Shown here piece by piece: positions 37,091 through 47,884 of a DNA stretch of 64,000 bases. Both the position numbers and the translations under genes were made by a program. The stretch lies in contig OX637294.1 in the NCBI GenBank assembly GCA_951799445.1, positions 20,361,452 to 20,425,451 of the forward strand, in the 5' to 3' direction. Each line of letters begins with the position of its first letter. Position 1 is the first letter of the stretch. The stretch comes from Pseudisothecium myosuroides (taxonomy: Eukaryota; Streptophyta; Bryopsida; Hypnales; Lembophyllaceae). The notes under the pieces are model-generated. The model saw only the letters and a list, made by a program, of their open reading frames with translations, ran no database searches and was not told the origin of the DNA.

Positions 37091-37939
37091 CACCCATTCA
37101 TTTTGAAAAGTAATAATTCCGAAATTATCACTGGTACCTACTACTTTTTTAGAATCTTCACAAGTGATATTTTTTATCCAATATTTAGATGAATGTTGAA
37201 ATTTGGAGCACCACTACAACATTTAATATCACCAGGTTGGCACTTTTTAAAAATAAAATAAAAAACTTGATTCAAAATCATCCAAGTACCACAAGGTGCG
37301 ATCTCTACACAATGAGAATGAAAGGTGAATATTATTACCTATGGAGCTTAGGTTTCTTTGGTAAACAATACGTAGTATAAGATAAGTAAAGCATCGGAAT
37401 AAGTATCTCAACCACATATCTATTACTAGCCTATCCTGTTTTTATTGGATCTTGACATCTTGTTGGCAATTGATAAAAGATGATTGTAGCTTGACAACAA
37501 GACGGGCTCACCACATTGTAGGCAAATAGTTTCTATATCTCAAAAAATTGAATACACCTCTTTGAATACTCCTAGAAATCCTTTGCTTTCCCTTGTCAAT
37601 TTTTTTACTTAAAAAAAAATTAGTTCCTATTTATTTAACTTTGAATATTTGTATTTTGACAAACCTGTTGTTTATCTACAAAATTCAAAATTGCCAACCT
37701 TGGTTGTTTATCTTTTTTAATCATTGAGCAATGCTAATCATTCCTCTGAATTGCTATAGAACTGCTATTGGTAGCTCTATTTGTGCAACAACTAAGAAAA
37801 AGCTGTAGTCAAACTTAGCCTTGTAGCGCTCTTGCAGACACTAAGTGTTTGGTGGATGACTTCACTTGGCACTGTAGGATGGAAAAAAACATTTTTTCAT
37901 TCACTTTATTTGTTTGAAGGGTACTTGAGTACATTTTAA
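37091..37939. other. AT-rich repeat remnants, no gene
   Basis: Contains a second partial stretch of the K repeat (37075-37170) and a piece shared with 27612-27680 (AGCACCACTACAACATTTAA). Nothing else identifiable. Confidence 0.6.
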
Positions 37940-38838
37940 CCCCTAAAGGACCAGCATGTGTTGTTTTGGCTGTATAGAAATTTTGGGTAGGTGCATGCGA
38001 CTAGAGATTTCTATATTTTAAGCTGAAAATTTTGTAGAAGGTGGGCACGAGGAATATCTTTCATATGCACTAAATTTCATGACATTTAGAAATAGGAGTC
38101 AACAAATATGTTATTTTTTTTCGTAATTGGGCAGTTTGGGTAGATAAAAAAAAAACTTTTTTCAAAAATACAAATTTGAAATTGGTTTTCTAGAGTTATA
38201 TATATGTGGAAAGCTTTGAATCATTTCATTTTGACCAATGAGTCAGCAGTTATGAGGGTTTTTAGATTGTGGGCAGTTATGGATTCTCTACTCTGAAATA
38301 AACTTTGAAGTTGTTTATTTAACTCAATTTTTAATATTTTTGGGAAAAGAAAATCATAGGATGAAGTTTGTTTATTACAACATTACAACCATTGGGATTG
38401 ACATTTTTCAATTCCATAATTAAATTCTTAACAATCTAGTATTTTGGTTGATTTTCTACTTCTTTCTACTTACTATTTTTTTTGTATATGTTGTACAATT
38501 CCAAATGATTTGAAATTTTTTAAGCATGTAGCCAACTTGTTTAGAAAAAATAATTCAAAGAAACACCACCATTTTGGACATTTTTTCATACAAATGTGAC
38601 CTTGAGAAGTGCAGCTGCCCTATTTTTTGCAGGGACAAAAAAAGGATTTTTGCCAATTCAAATGCTAATATCTTCCAATTTGCATGGTGGAAAATTCTGA
38701 AATTTTTTATACACCTTCTAAAACGAGTTTACTATAAGATCCTACGGTTACATGTGTCAAAAAAAAATTCAAAAATTTGGTACTTGTACTAAAAATGGCA
38801 GTTCTTTCTCTAAAAACATAGTCATAGAACTTTAGGGG
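37940..38838. mobile_element. piggyBac-like element B (TTAA-flanked)
   Basis: TTAA at 37936-37939 and 38839-38842, with ends CCCCTAAAGGACC and GAACTTTAGGGG. The interior resembles element A in reverse. The right TTAA directly abuts the dispersed repeat starting at 38843. Confidence 0.72.
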
Positions 38839-39073
38839 TTAACAAAGTCCCCTAAGCCTTATTTTCATCAAAGTTGCTCAAAATTACCATTTCTAGTTCC
38901 AAAGGAGTAAAATATTAAAATTAATTTTTTTTGTTGCATATCTAACTATAGGAACTTGCAATATTATAGTATGAGAATGGGTGGAAGAATTTTAGAAACT
39001 TTGATTGCATGAATTTCAAGGTTTGAGGCTTTAATGTAAAAAGTACACGATTTTTTGGCACCTTGGCAAACTA

Positions 39074-39637
39074 CTCCCTCTGTCCCACTAAAAACCTCAA
39101 AATCAGGCACAATTCTTGTCCCACTAAAAAGCTTTGTTTTATGATTTCGACCGTTGAGTAAGCATTGGCCATGTTGAATGAACTTTTGGAGGCAAGTCAA
39201 GAGATTAGGGAGCACTCTTTTCCTAGAAAACTTGGCTTTGCCCATATGAGGCACCTTGCACTTGTTGTGCTTCCTCAAACAATGGTGTTGATGATGGATT
39301 TGGTAACCACTTCGGCGCTCTAAAAATTTGTTCATGAAGTAGGCCAGGTTTTTTTCTTGCAGATATTTAGGTTGGAACATATGTTTTTAGAATCCCATTG
39401 TTGCCACCAACCTTGTAATCATCAATAATGATGAAGCTGGGAGCCTTTTCAAATTATGTTCAAAGATGATATTTTCCAAATGGATTTTAGATGCCTAAAT
39501 GACGACGCCTAAGTTGGAGATTTTGCATAGATCTAAAGATGGGTTGCTGGTTTTTCAATGCATATATCACAAGCACAAAGACTAAAATTATAGTTAATGG
39601 GAAAACTTTTTGGAGGTTTTTAGAGGAACAGAGGGAA
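39074..39637. mobile_element. Stowaway/mariner-like element
   Basis: Ends CTCCCTCTGTCCC and GGAACAGAGGGAA are inverted and flanked by TA (39072-39073 and 39638-39639). CTCCCTC-GTCCC is the usual plant Stowaway end. The empty site in a paralogous repeat (CTAGTTTGCC at 33021-33030) shows a single TA, confirming the boundaries. The interior may hold a decayed transposase, but I find no DDE motif. Confidence 0.9.
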
Positions 39638-40385
39638 TAGTTCTTAAGATTGTGAATCATATAAATTAAAAATTTTAACATTTCAAATGTTGAGTTTAAA
39701 AGTGTCCAATGGATGACTTCATTATTTATTCACTAAAAAAAAGAATGTCCCTATTGGTACAATCAATCAAAGGCATTTCAGTGACCACCATGGTCATGGG
39801 TGCTGCCTCCTTCAAGGATTAAAGTAAAAGTAGTTACAAGATAAAAGAAAAAATTAAACTTTTAATAACTCTAAGATGGATTTCAAAATAATAATCCCAA
39901 TGGTAAGATTGTTAGAGCAATCAAAGTTTAATGGAATGGTCTAACAAAGATTTCCTTATTGAAAGATGAATGGTTTAATCTAATTTTTTTGAAGAATTTT
40001 TGTGTGTTTTTGGAGTGCTTGGTGCTCAAAAGTCCCTAATTCATGAACTATAGAATTTTCTACATTTGATGATGCTAACTTCATGGATAGAAAAAGATGC
40101 CTTTCTATTGTATTTGGCAAATTCCACATCCTTGCTTTTGAACTAAATTTTAGCCAAAAAATTGATATATTTTTATTTTGAGACCCACAAAAGAAATAAA
40201 GATTTCAAAAATGAACAATGAATAATATTTTGACTTTACAGTCTAAATGCAATGCTTAACAAGTCATATTCATTGCAAAAGTGGATCCCATAGATTGAAA
40301 CCTTCCACAAAAGAAAATGCAAAAAATACTTTTTTGTCAACGATTCTTTCAAAACCAAGCCCTAGAGGCTTTGCTTGTTCTTTAA

Positions 40386-41020
40386 CCCCTAAATGCCCGA
40401 GACACCAAATTATGGTGTCACCAATACTTTGAAGTTAATTAAAACCTAACCAAGTTGCTATTTTTAATAGTTTATATTTTTGTAAAATTCTTTTTGAAGT
40501 CTAGCTTTAGCTTCAAAAGTCTGATTTTGAAAATGATGGATTATGATTTTTCTACTCAAGATTTTGTGCAAGGGTACCCCTTGCAATCTTGACTTTTCGT
40601 AGTGTTGAGGGCTCTTGGAAATGAGCCTCAAATACACTAGATCTTGAAGAGAAAATCACATTAGAAATTCATTTAAAAAAATTATAGAGTAGATTTTGAG
40701 AAGCCATAAATTCATTGGAGTTATGCATGTTAGGCCCTTTAACCTCATATATTTTTGGTGACCAACTTTTTAGATTTGACATGTGAAAAATGGATTGCAA
40801 GAATTTCTTAGTTTAATACCGTCATGTTCAAACATTATAATCTTTCAATTCATAAGTGATATTGTTGTATTTTCTTTTCCTATGTGATCTTTAACATGTC
40901 TAGTTTGAATTTGTATGGTTACAATTCAAAAGAAATTGATACAACTTATCAAAATGTTGGCTTTTTGTTCAATTTAGAGCAAATGTCAGGCAGCTCAAAC
41001 AGGCCTTGGGCATTTAGGGG
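40386..41020. mobile_element. piggyBac-like element C (TTAA-flanked, empty sites known)
   Basis: TTAA at 40382-40385 and 41021-41024. Left end CCCCTAAATGCCCGA, right end TTGGGCATTTAGGGG. It is 635 bp and is the reverse of element D (60297-60934). The host repeat has a single TTAA at the matching place in two other copies (36909-36912 and 62707-62710), so insertion duplicated TTAA exactly. No transposase encoded. Confidence 0.85.
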
Positions 41021-41569
41021 TTAAGAGTTAACCCTAGAACAATGCACATTACAATAAGTGTCCAATGAATGACTTTGGAGTTCTATGCAAAGAACATAAG
41101 TTCACATTTTCATCCAATTGTATTTTTGGTGAACACCAAGAATGTTGGGATTCATGGACAAGCACTAATTTGGCTCATTGACTTCCGCTCTTTTTTTATA
41201 TGTGAAGATTCTAAAAAAGTGGTAGGAACCAATGATACTTTTGGAATTATCACATTCCAAAATGAATGGCTGCATTTTTTGTTGCACAATTTCCTTGAAA
41301 GCCCCTTGCTGCTCATGAGTTTGCTTTGTTTTCCACGAAATCTTCGTGCAATTGGTCCATTATCTCATAGAGGAAGCTTGCAAGTTTGTCTAGTAAGTTT
41401 TGCATTGTCAGTTGTTGTACGTGTGTGTGTGATTTGAAATTTTCCGGCAATTGGTTCTGTAGGGTTAGGATTTTAGGATTTCAAGTTTTTGGGACCGATG
41501 GAGATTCGTGAGGATTTCAGTGATGGTAATACTTTTTGAAAAACAGTTGATGTGTGCTGCTGCGTGCAG

Positions 41570-41663
41570 GAGAGTTTTAGGTTTCTGTTGTGGTGCGAAA
41601 GGGAGAAATGCTTGTACCAAAATAGAGAGTTATTGTTGCGAGAAACCCAATCCTGCATTACAG
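41570..41663 (+). pseudogene. Isolated exon-like segment
   Basis: Bounded by GTGCAG and a GTATGA donor, it is open in one phase (ESFRFLLWCEREKCLYQNRE, then LLLRETQ). It precedes the EF-hand remnant by 0.8 kb and may belong to the same decayed gene. I do not recognise it. Confidence 0.35.
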
Positions 41664-42389
41664 GTATGAATAACCCTAATCCTAAAGTGTTTATATGAAA
41701 GCTTATTCTTTAGTCAGCTTTGTATAATGGAGACGTTTCAATATATAGCGTCCTCTGATTGCATTGCTTAAACTGTGAAATGACGGATATGATCTACAAG
41801 GATTTAATTTTGATTTATTTTTTCTTGGATTGTCTCCAAGAGCAAATGGAAACCACTACAATTGATTTTGTGATTTTTGGAGTTGTATAGAATTAGTTCG
41901 AATTCTTAGAGTCACTATAGTGTGTTTCCAAATCTATGCTCCACACTATGCATATCCTGACCTTCCCAACTCCTCGAATCCTTGCTTGAGAATGGGATCT
42001 CAAGCATTTAAACAAGGTACTTTCAAGCATTTGAACAAGGTGCTTTCCAGAAATGGGATGCTAAGCATATGGCAAATTATGGCATTGGTTTAAGCTTGCT
42101 ACTTGAATGACATTGAGTGAAATCATGAGTATATGGTTTAATTAACTAGGGGAATTGGATATCTACCATATGCAGTGCAAAGCGTCTTCTTAGTCAGCTC
42201 AAATGTTTGTAAAGTATTTGCTGTTTGATAAATTCATTAATTCAGTGGTATATTTGATCCTTCAAGTGGTATTGTTTGAAGTCTGTATTTTTTAATTTGA
42301 TTTGTGATCTCTCTGTTGCCATCACGTTATGAAACCAGTTCGTTTTGAATGGTTTTTGCAGTTGTTCTACTTAGGTCTTATTTGGTGGT

Positions 42390-42869
42390 TGCTCAAATGC
42401 CAAAGGATTCCAGCAAAATTTGGAGGCTATTTTTGGTACAGTACATCAAGATGGAAATGGCGAAATTGAACAAGGCGAAGCTTCTAAAGTTTTCTATCTC
42501 TTCCTCTATAAATGTTTTGTCGTTCTACGTTTTCGCAAGTATGTCGATGGCTGGATGTGGCGTTGTGGAGTTATGTTGGTTCAAGATTGTGGAATGGTGC
42601 TGTACTTTTTTTATGGTAATTGGATTATGTCTTCTTCTAGTTTTGTGTGGACTTTGCAAAGTTCATCGTTCACTGACCGTCAGCCCTATTCTACTTGCCT
42701 GCACTGACCATCTGAGCCCTGGATGCAGTTTCTGCGTAAATTGGACACCGAGATGATTGATGAAGGTGATATAGAAACAAAAGAGGATATGAGTGAGTAG
42801 ATCGCGTCCTCTCAGTTCGACTTCAATTTCAGCTATGGCGGCAACACTATGTCTGCCGAAGAGATGATG
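42390..42869 (+). pseudogene. EF-hand protein gene remnant (two exon pieces)
   Basis: 42420-42479 reads LEAIFGTVHQDGNGEIEQGE. The 12-residue loop at 42444-42479 has D, N, E, E and E at EF-hand positions 3, 5, 7, 9 and 12, but His replaces the Asp at position 1. A second exon (42729-42869, after TGCAG and before GTGAGA) reads FLRKLDTEMIDEGDIETKED, an in-frame TAG at 42798-42800, then SQFDFNFSYGG and SAEEMM. Frame and stop show decay. The parent gene is unknown; it may be separate from the kinesin that follows. Confidence 0.5.
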
Positions 42870-43646
42870 GTGAGAGCTTATTATCTTTGTTTTAGCGTAC
42901 ATTTCATGCTTGGTGTTGTTCGCATGAAAAATCATTCCAAGAAAACAGACCACTGATTCTCCAGTGAGTTAAGTAGGAAGCGTTGTTGTGTAAAATTCTT
43001 CGACAAATTTGGGTGACTGATGATAATTTGGGTGATTGATGGCGGACTACATTCACGTGCTATAGCAGATGGCTACCATTGCTTTTGTATAAGTGAGTCA
43101 AGAATCGATATCGGGTATGTGCATTCTAATCGCGAAGAAGAAATTGAATTTGTTGTCATCGGTATGGCCTGAGCACAAAAGGCTTTGAATTTTAACTCAG
43201 TTTGCTTTATTTAGTTGCCATTGTAACTAGAGTGTGAACACCAAGACTAATGGACCTTTTTCTTCAAACGGCTGGTGTCGAGGCAGTTTTGTCAATCTGA
43301 GTTGAAGTTATGGTTATTGCAGTTTGCAGTGTCTTTGCATATCAACTAAATTCCTTAGTGACCTTTCAGTCGCTCTTATATATGCCATTTGTGAATCATC
43401 TTCTCAAAACTTGGTTCATGAGGATGTTACCGTACCTCCACCTATTTTAGGAAGAATCCTAACTACTAATGGGCCAAGCATTCAAGTGTCCCACATTGAG
43501 TGAAATTTTGTAGTGCTGGTAGGCAATTGCCCATACCTCCTGTTAGTGAATTGAATTTAATCTATTTCGTTAGGTTTCATTAGTCCTTTCTATCACAGTC
43601 TATTTCTAAGGGGCGCAAAGCTTACTTGAATTTGGATGACATGCAG

Positions 43647-46600
43647 ATAAAATTTTTGGAACGAGCATCAGAAATGCGGAAATTTACGACGAACACACCA
43701 AGGATCTCGTTTTGTCTGCAGTGTTAGGCTTCAACAGTATGTATTGGCCTCATTGTTTTCATGCCATATTTATTATTCCTAGATTTGTCTAAAACTATTT
43801 GTCACTGTTGCATTTGTGGCACGATTTATGTTTAAAGATAAGTTTTATTGTAAATTTTCTGTTCTTGAATTTCAACTTTGCACTTGAGATTCCGATCTAC
43901 ATTCCTCACATCCTTGTTCAGTGAACATGTTAGCATTAAGTCAAGTATGTACTCACATCCTGCCAGAGTTCCTCTGATTACGTCTTAACATTACTGACTC
44001 GAGCAATTCTAATAATTTGGTTTGCTTTTTCTCGATTGTGGTTAATGATTTGCAATTTATTCATAATCTACAAGCACAGTATTTGCTTACGATCAGACAA
44101 GCAGTGGGAAAACGTACATAGTGCAAGGATCTGCAAGCAATCAAGGTGTCACTCAACTGGCCATTCAAGATGTCTTCACCAACGTTGAGAAGGTTAGCCA
44201 TCACATATTCGTAGAATGACAACAACATCAGAATTGATGGGGTGCCAACATGTCAAGTTCTAATATCTAGTCAGAATTTTCTATACATATTTTGTTATGT
44301 TCTTATTACTGTGTTATTTACTAAGTAGGAGTGCCGTTTTGGAAGAATAAATAATTTTTCAAGTTCAGACTGTGTATTGACATGGAATAACATCTTACTG
44401 AGTCTACAAGACAGGGAGTTTCTGGTTAGAATTTTGTACATGGAGATATATAATGAGGAGATCAAATGACCTTTTGGCATCCGAAAATCAGAAGCTTCAA
44501 ATCCACGAGAATGTTGAGGTATATGTTGATCTTCAAATGTTTCTGGTGTGATACTTTGATCATGTATAGAAACCCAAATTTTTCCTAGCCAACAGTTATT
44601 GATCTAATCTAATCTATTGGCAATTAAAGTCTTGTCTCGGCAATGAAAGTCTAATGTGGAGCCTTGTTTCTGTGCAAAGAGGTATTTTGGTAGCAGGACT
44701 AAGGGAAGAAATTGCTGATAGCACGCAACAAGTTAATGCAGCGCTTGAGCATAGTGAAGGTTAGGCACTGCGAATGTAACTCTTATTCTCACTATTTTGA
44801 GCCTAGAAGGCACAAACGTAATACTAATGCGTTTTAGATTCCTTGCAATGTCAAAAGTAAGCTGACAATAAGAAAGGTTGTTGTTTGTGGACATCTCTCA
44901 ATCCTCTTCCACATGTAGATTTTTTGACTGTTGTCGTTTGCAATATCCATAAAGTGTTATGCAGCCCAAAGGCATTTCGCTGAGACAGACACAAACGTCA
45001 ACAAGAGTCGATCACACACCTCCATATTTTGCACGGTAAACAACCTCCCCGGTTAAAAATAAGTGCTATGAAACATGTTCGTATAGGTACCTACCTTTTC
45101 TATTGAAAGATTCAATGTTGGTTTTTTCATACTACTTTATTTAACGTCTTATTGCTTTTAAAATTTATGGTAAGGTTTTTGGAAGTGCTAAACAAAGTTC
45201 TGGTCAATTAGTGGTGACGGTGAATTTCTTGAGATCCAATGACATAGTCATCCCTTAGATTATTGAAGGAGGTGTTGCTTGATGGCTACAAGTGAGCAAG
45301 AGCAAGGACAAGAGTCTTGACTCAACACAAGATAATGATCTAACTACCCAGGATGCTGTGTGAGTGTCAGCACTGGTAAGCATATTCCAGCTGAAGAATT
45401 AATTAAGATGACTTTTGTGTGTGGCTTGGCGTGCGTTGAATTGAAGCTTCACTAAATACAGCAAGGATTAAGACAAACTAATTTCTAATTATTCGAGCCT
45501 TAGGAACGTTGGTTAATACAAAGTCAAGTACTATCATCACCATTAAGAAACACATGACTAAATATTGACACAAGTGGACCTTTGCTGTAAGATTCGATAG
45601 ATTTAGCATGAAGTGTTTAATAGTTGCCGCATCTTGCAAAATCTAGTGGATGTGGCAAGGTCCAAGAAAATATCTTAGACTAGTGCTGGAGGCATTTGCT
45701 TGAAAGAGGGAGCTCACATCAACAATTGTCTCACTACTCTTGGAATAGTTATACACCAAGCTCCGTGAAGGAAGTGGAAAGCAAGGGTATGTATTTTGAA
45801 CCATCATTTGCAATCATAATACATCTTATGCATGTATAAGATTATTTATAGTTTTTGAAATAACCTCTTGGCGTTCCTTTCTCTCAAATATCATAGCCAA
45901 TGTCATTGCTATCATAGCCATTCAACTATGCTGTTATAGCTGATATTCGGGATTGGCATTTAGAGTGGCCAGTGTGAATAAAGATTGTTCCTGAAGTTGC
46001 ACTTTCTTCATTATTTCTTGTCATTATGCAGAGCACATATCCCTTATTGTAACAATAAATTCACTCAAATTCTTCAGTTGGCCTCGGGAAGAAATGCAAG
46101 AACTGCAATAATCTGCACTAAAGATCATATTAAGGTAGTTTTGATACTCGAGACCTTGGAAAAGCAATTGTCTGAAGTGGTTGATTATATGCTTAGATTA
46201 CTCATCTTGTCATCACCTTAGAAGGTTTTATTACCGTGACGTCTTCTGACATTTCACTTGCTTCTCCAAAATGTTATAATATAGATTCACATCAATGAGA
46301 CCAAGGGCACCTTGCAATTTTATAGTCGGGCCAAGTGTGTCACCAACTGCGCCCAAGTGAATGAGGTGAGTTGACATCCACCTTAGGCATTATGCTATAG
46401 GTTACTTACTGATTTAAAATTCTAGCCAATCAAGAAATTCATGTTATAACAAGCCATCTTCATATCCATCTTTCACTTTGTGTAATGATAATTCGGCAGT
46501 ATCAGACTCACTAATGTGGCCTCTTCGTTTGACAGACCTTGACCAATGCTGCACTTGTGAAACGATAGAAGGAAGAAATCAAAGAACTCAAGAGGCAACT

Positions 46601-46998
46601 TCAGCTTAGTTCATTTTTTCTCAAGGGACTTCTTCAAAATGTACAGCTAGAATGTTTCAATCCACTCATTAGGTACTTGGCTACTTGGATTTAGTATGTA
46701 TTGAGGTTTATTACTGTTAATGCTAGGAGCTTGTGGAATTCCATTTTGCTTAAAGATTTATTGGCATTGGCATGTCAATATTTAATAAGGACATTGAAAA
46801 CCACATGACATTTTGCCTTCTTGTGCCCGAACTTGTTCAATTAGCATCCATCGCGACTTAACGAATAGAACGTTTTTTTGATGAGTAGTCACTTGAACTT
46901 GCAATACTTATCGTTTGTATGATCCTGAAATGTTGTAGGAATCATCTCATTTTAAAGGCTTGAAGAAAGAGATCGTATTTGTACAAAACAACTTGTTG
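43647..46998 (+). pseudogene. Kinesin-7 (CENP-E-like) motor pseudogene
   Basis: Exon pieces in order: 43647-43735 (IFGTSIRNAEIYDEHTKDLV), 44080-44192 (VFAYDQTSSGKT P-loop; Asp replaces the usual Gly), 44411-44518 (LYMEIYNEEI), 44680-44759 (GILVAGLREEIADS), 44965-45035 (NKSRSHTSIF, switch I), about 45225-45375, 45639-45786 (NLVDVARSKKIS, switch II; LKEGAHINN), 46032-46134 (RNARTAIICT), 46285-46365 (IHINETKGTLQFYSRAKCV), 46536-46672 (neck/coiled coil) and about 46939-46998. Defects: one extra base in the AAA at 44464-44466, stops at 45276-45278, 45676-45678 and 46566-46568, a frameshift near 45755, and acceptor AG to AA at 45637-45638. The N-terminal motor strand is missing. Introns remain, so it is a decayed genomic copy, not a retrocopy. 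Confidence 0.9.
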
Positions 46999-47884
46999 AA
47001 GGTCTTTAGCTTACCAATTTTTTTATATTATTCTCGACATATGTGAACAATGTAACAGCTTTTAATTGTAGTTTCCAAAGGACTCACATATGTTTGCCAG
47101 ATTGTTGTTGGACTGGAGCAAAGGATTCATAACCTCTTCATGGTCTAGTTCATACTAGTGCATGATTTGCCATGCAGAACATTATTCACAATTTCTTGGC
47201 ATTTCTATAGAATATGTTGATGTCCTCTGTCATTTTCACAAATATCTCAAGTTTATTGGATGCTTTTGAAAAGGGACACCCAAAGTGTTCCATGTTTTGT
47301 GCGTTGTTGTACTTGACACACAAGGCCACATCCACTTACAAATTCTGATACAGATCATGCATGTTCTATCTAGTGTCAACCAACACCAAAAAAGATCTCA
47401 TATAACATGTCCACAAAAACTTTCATAGATGTCACACGACACACTTGTCAATTAAACTGTGACGTGGATAAATGAAAAAACATGACCAGAAGTGTGTTGA
47501 AGAAAACAAAGTGACGTTACCTAAAAACATGATATTAAATGAACAAAAGTCGCACAAAATCAAAATGTATTGAGGAAACAGCCATGTCAATGTTATGTGA
47601 AGCACATTACAATCTAGTAAAACAACAACCATAGAACGGCAATTGCTTGCCACGTCACACTCTACTGCAGCTACATCATCGGAAAAAAACAACGGGTTGT
47701 TTAAGAAGAAAAAAATTATTTAAAAAAAAACACATTAACAACGGTGAAGGTCACATCGACAAACAATTGGTATTCAAAGAACATTTTTTTATTAGACACT
47801 GTCCACCTCAACATAACATATCAACACTATCATATTAATATTTTTTTGGTGAGACCACAAGCTTTCTAGTTTTGAAAAAGCAAT
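46999..47884. other. No gene seen
   Basis: AT-rich DNA after the kinesin relic. I find neither coding nor repeat signatures that I can support. Confidence 0.5.

Larger units (their letters stand above)
38843..41300 (-). repeat. Dispersed repeat K-H, copy interrupted by two elements
   Basis: On the minus strand this reads like 62421-63557: K part first (41300 down to 40200), then H part (39840 down to 38843). It is interrupted by element C at a TTAA and by a Stowaway-like element at a TA. Without these it would be about 1.25 kb. Confidence 0.82.

Noticed and set aside
38964..39380. 138-codon minus-strand frame across the Stowaway-like element
   Set aside because: It crosses the proven insertion boundary at 39074, so at least its C-terminal third is chimeric. 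I found no DDE/D triad.
42349..42756. 135-codon plus-strand frame over the EF-hand remnant
   Set aside because: It runs in a different frame from the EF-hand signature and reads through an intron-like stretch.
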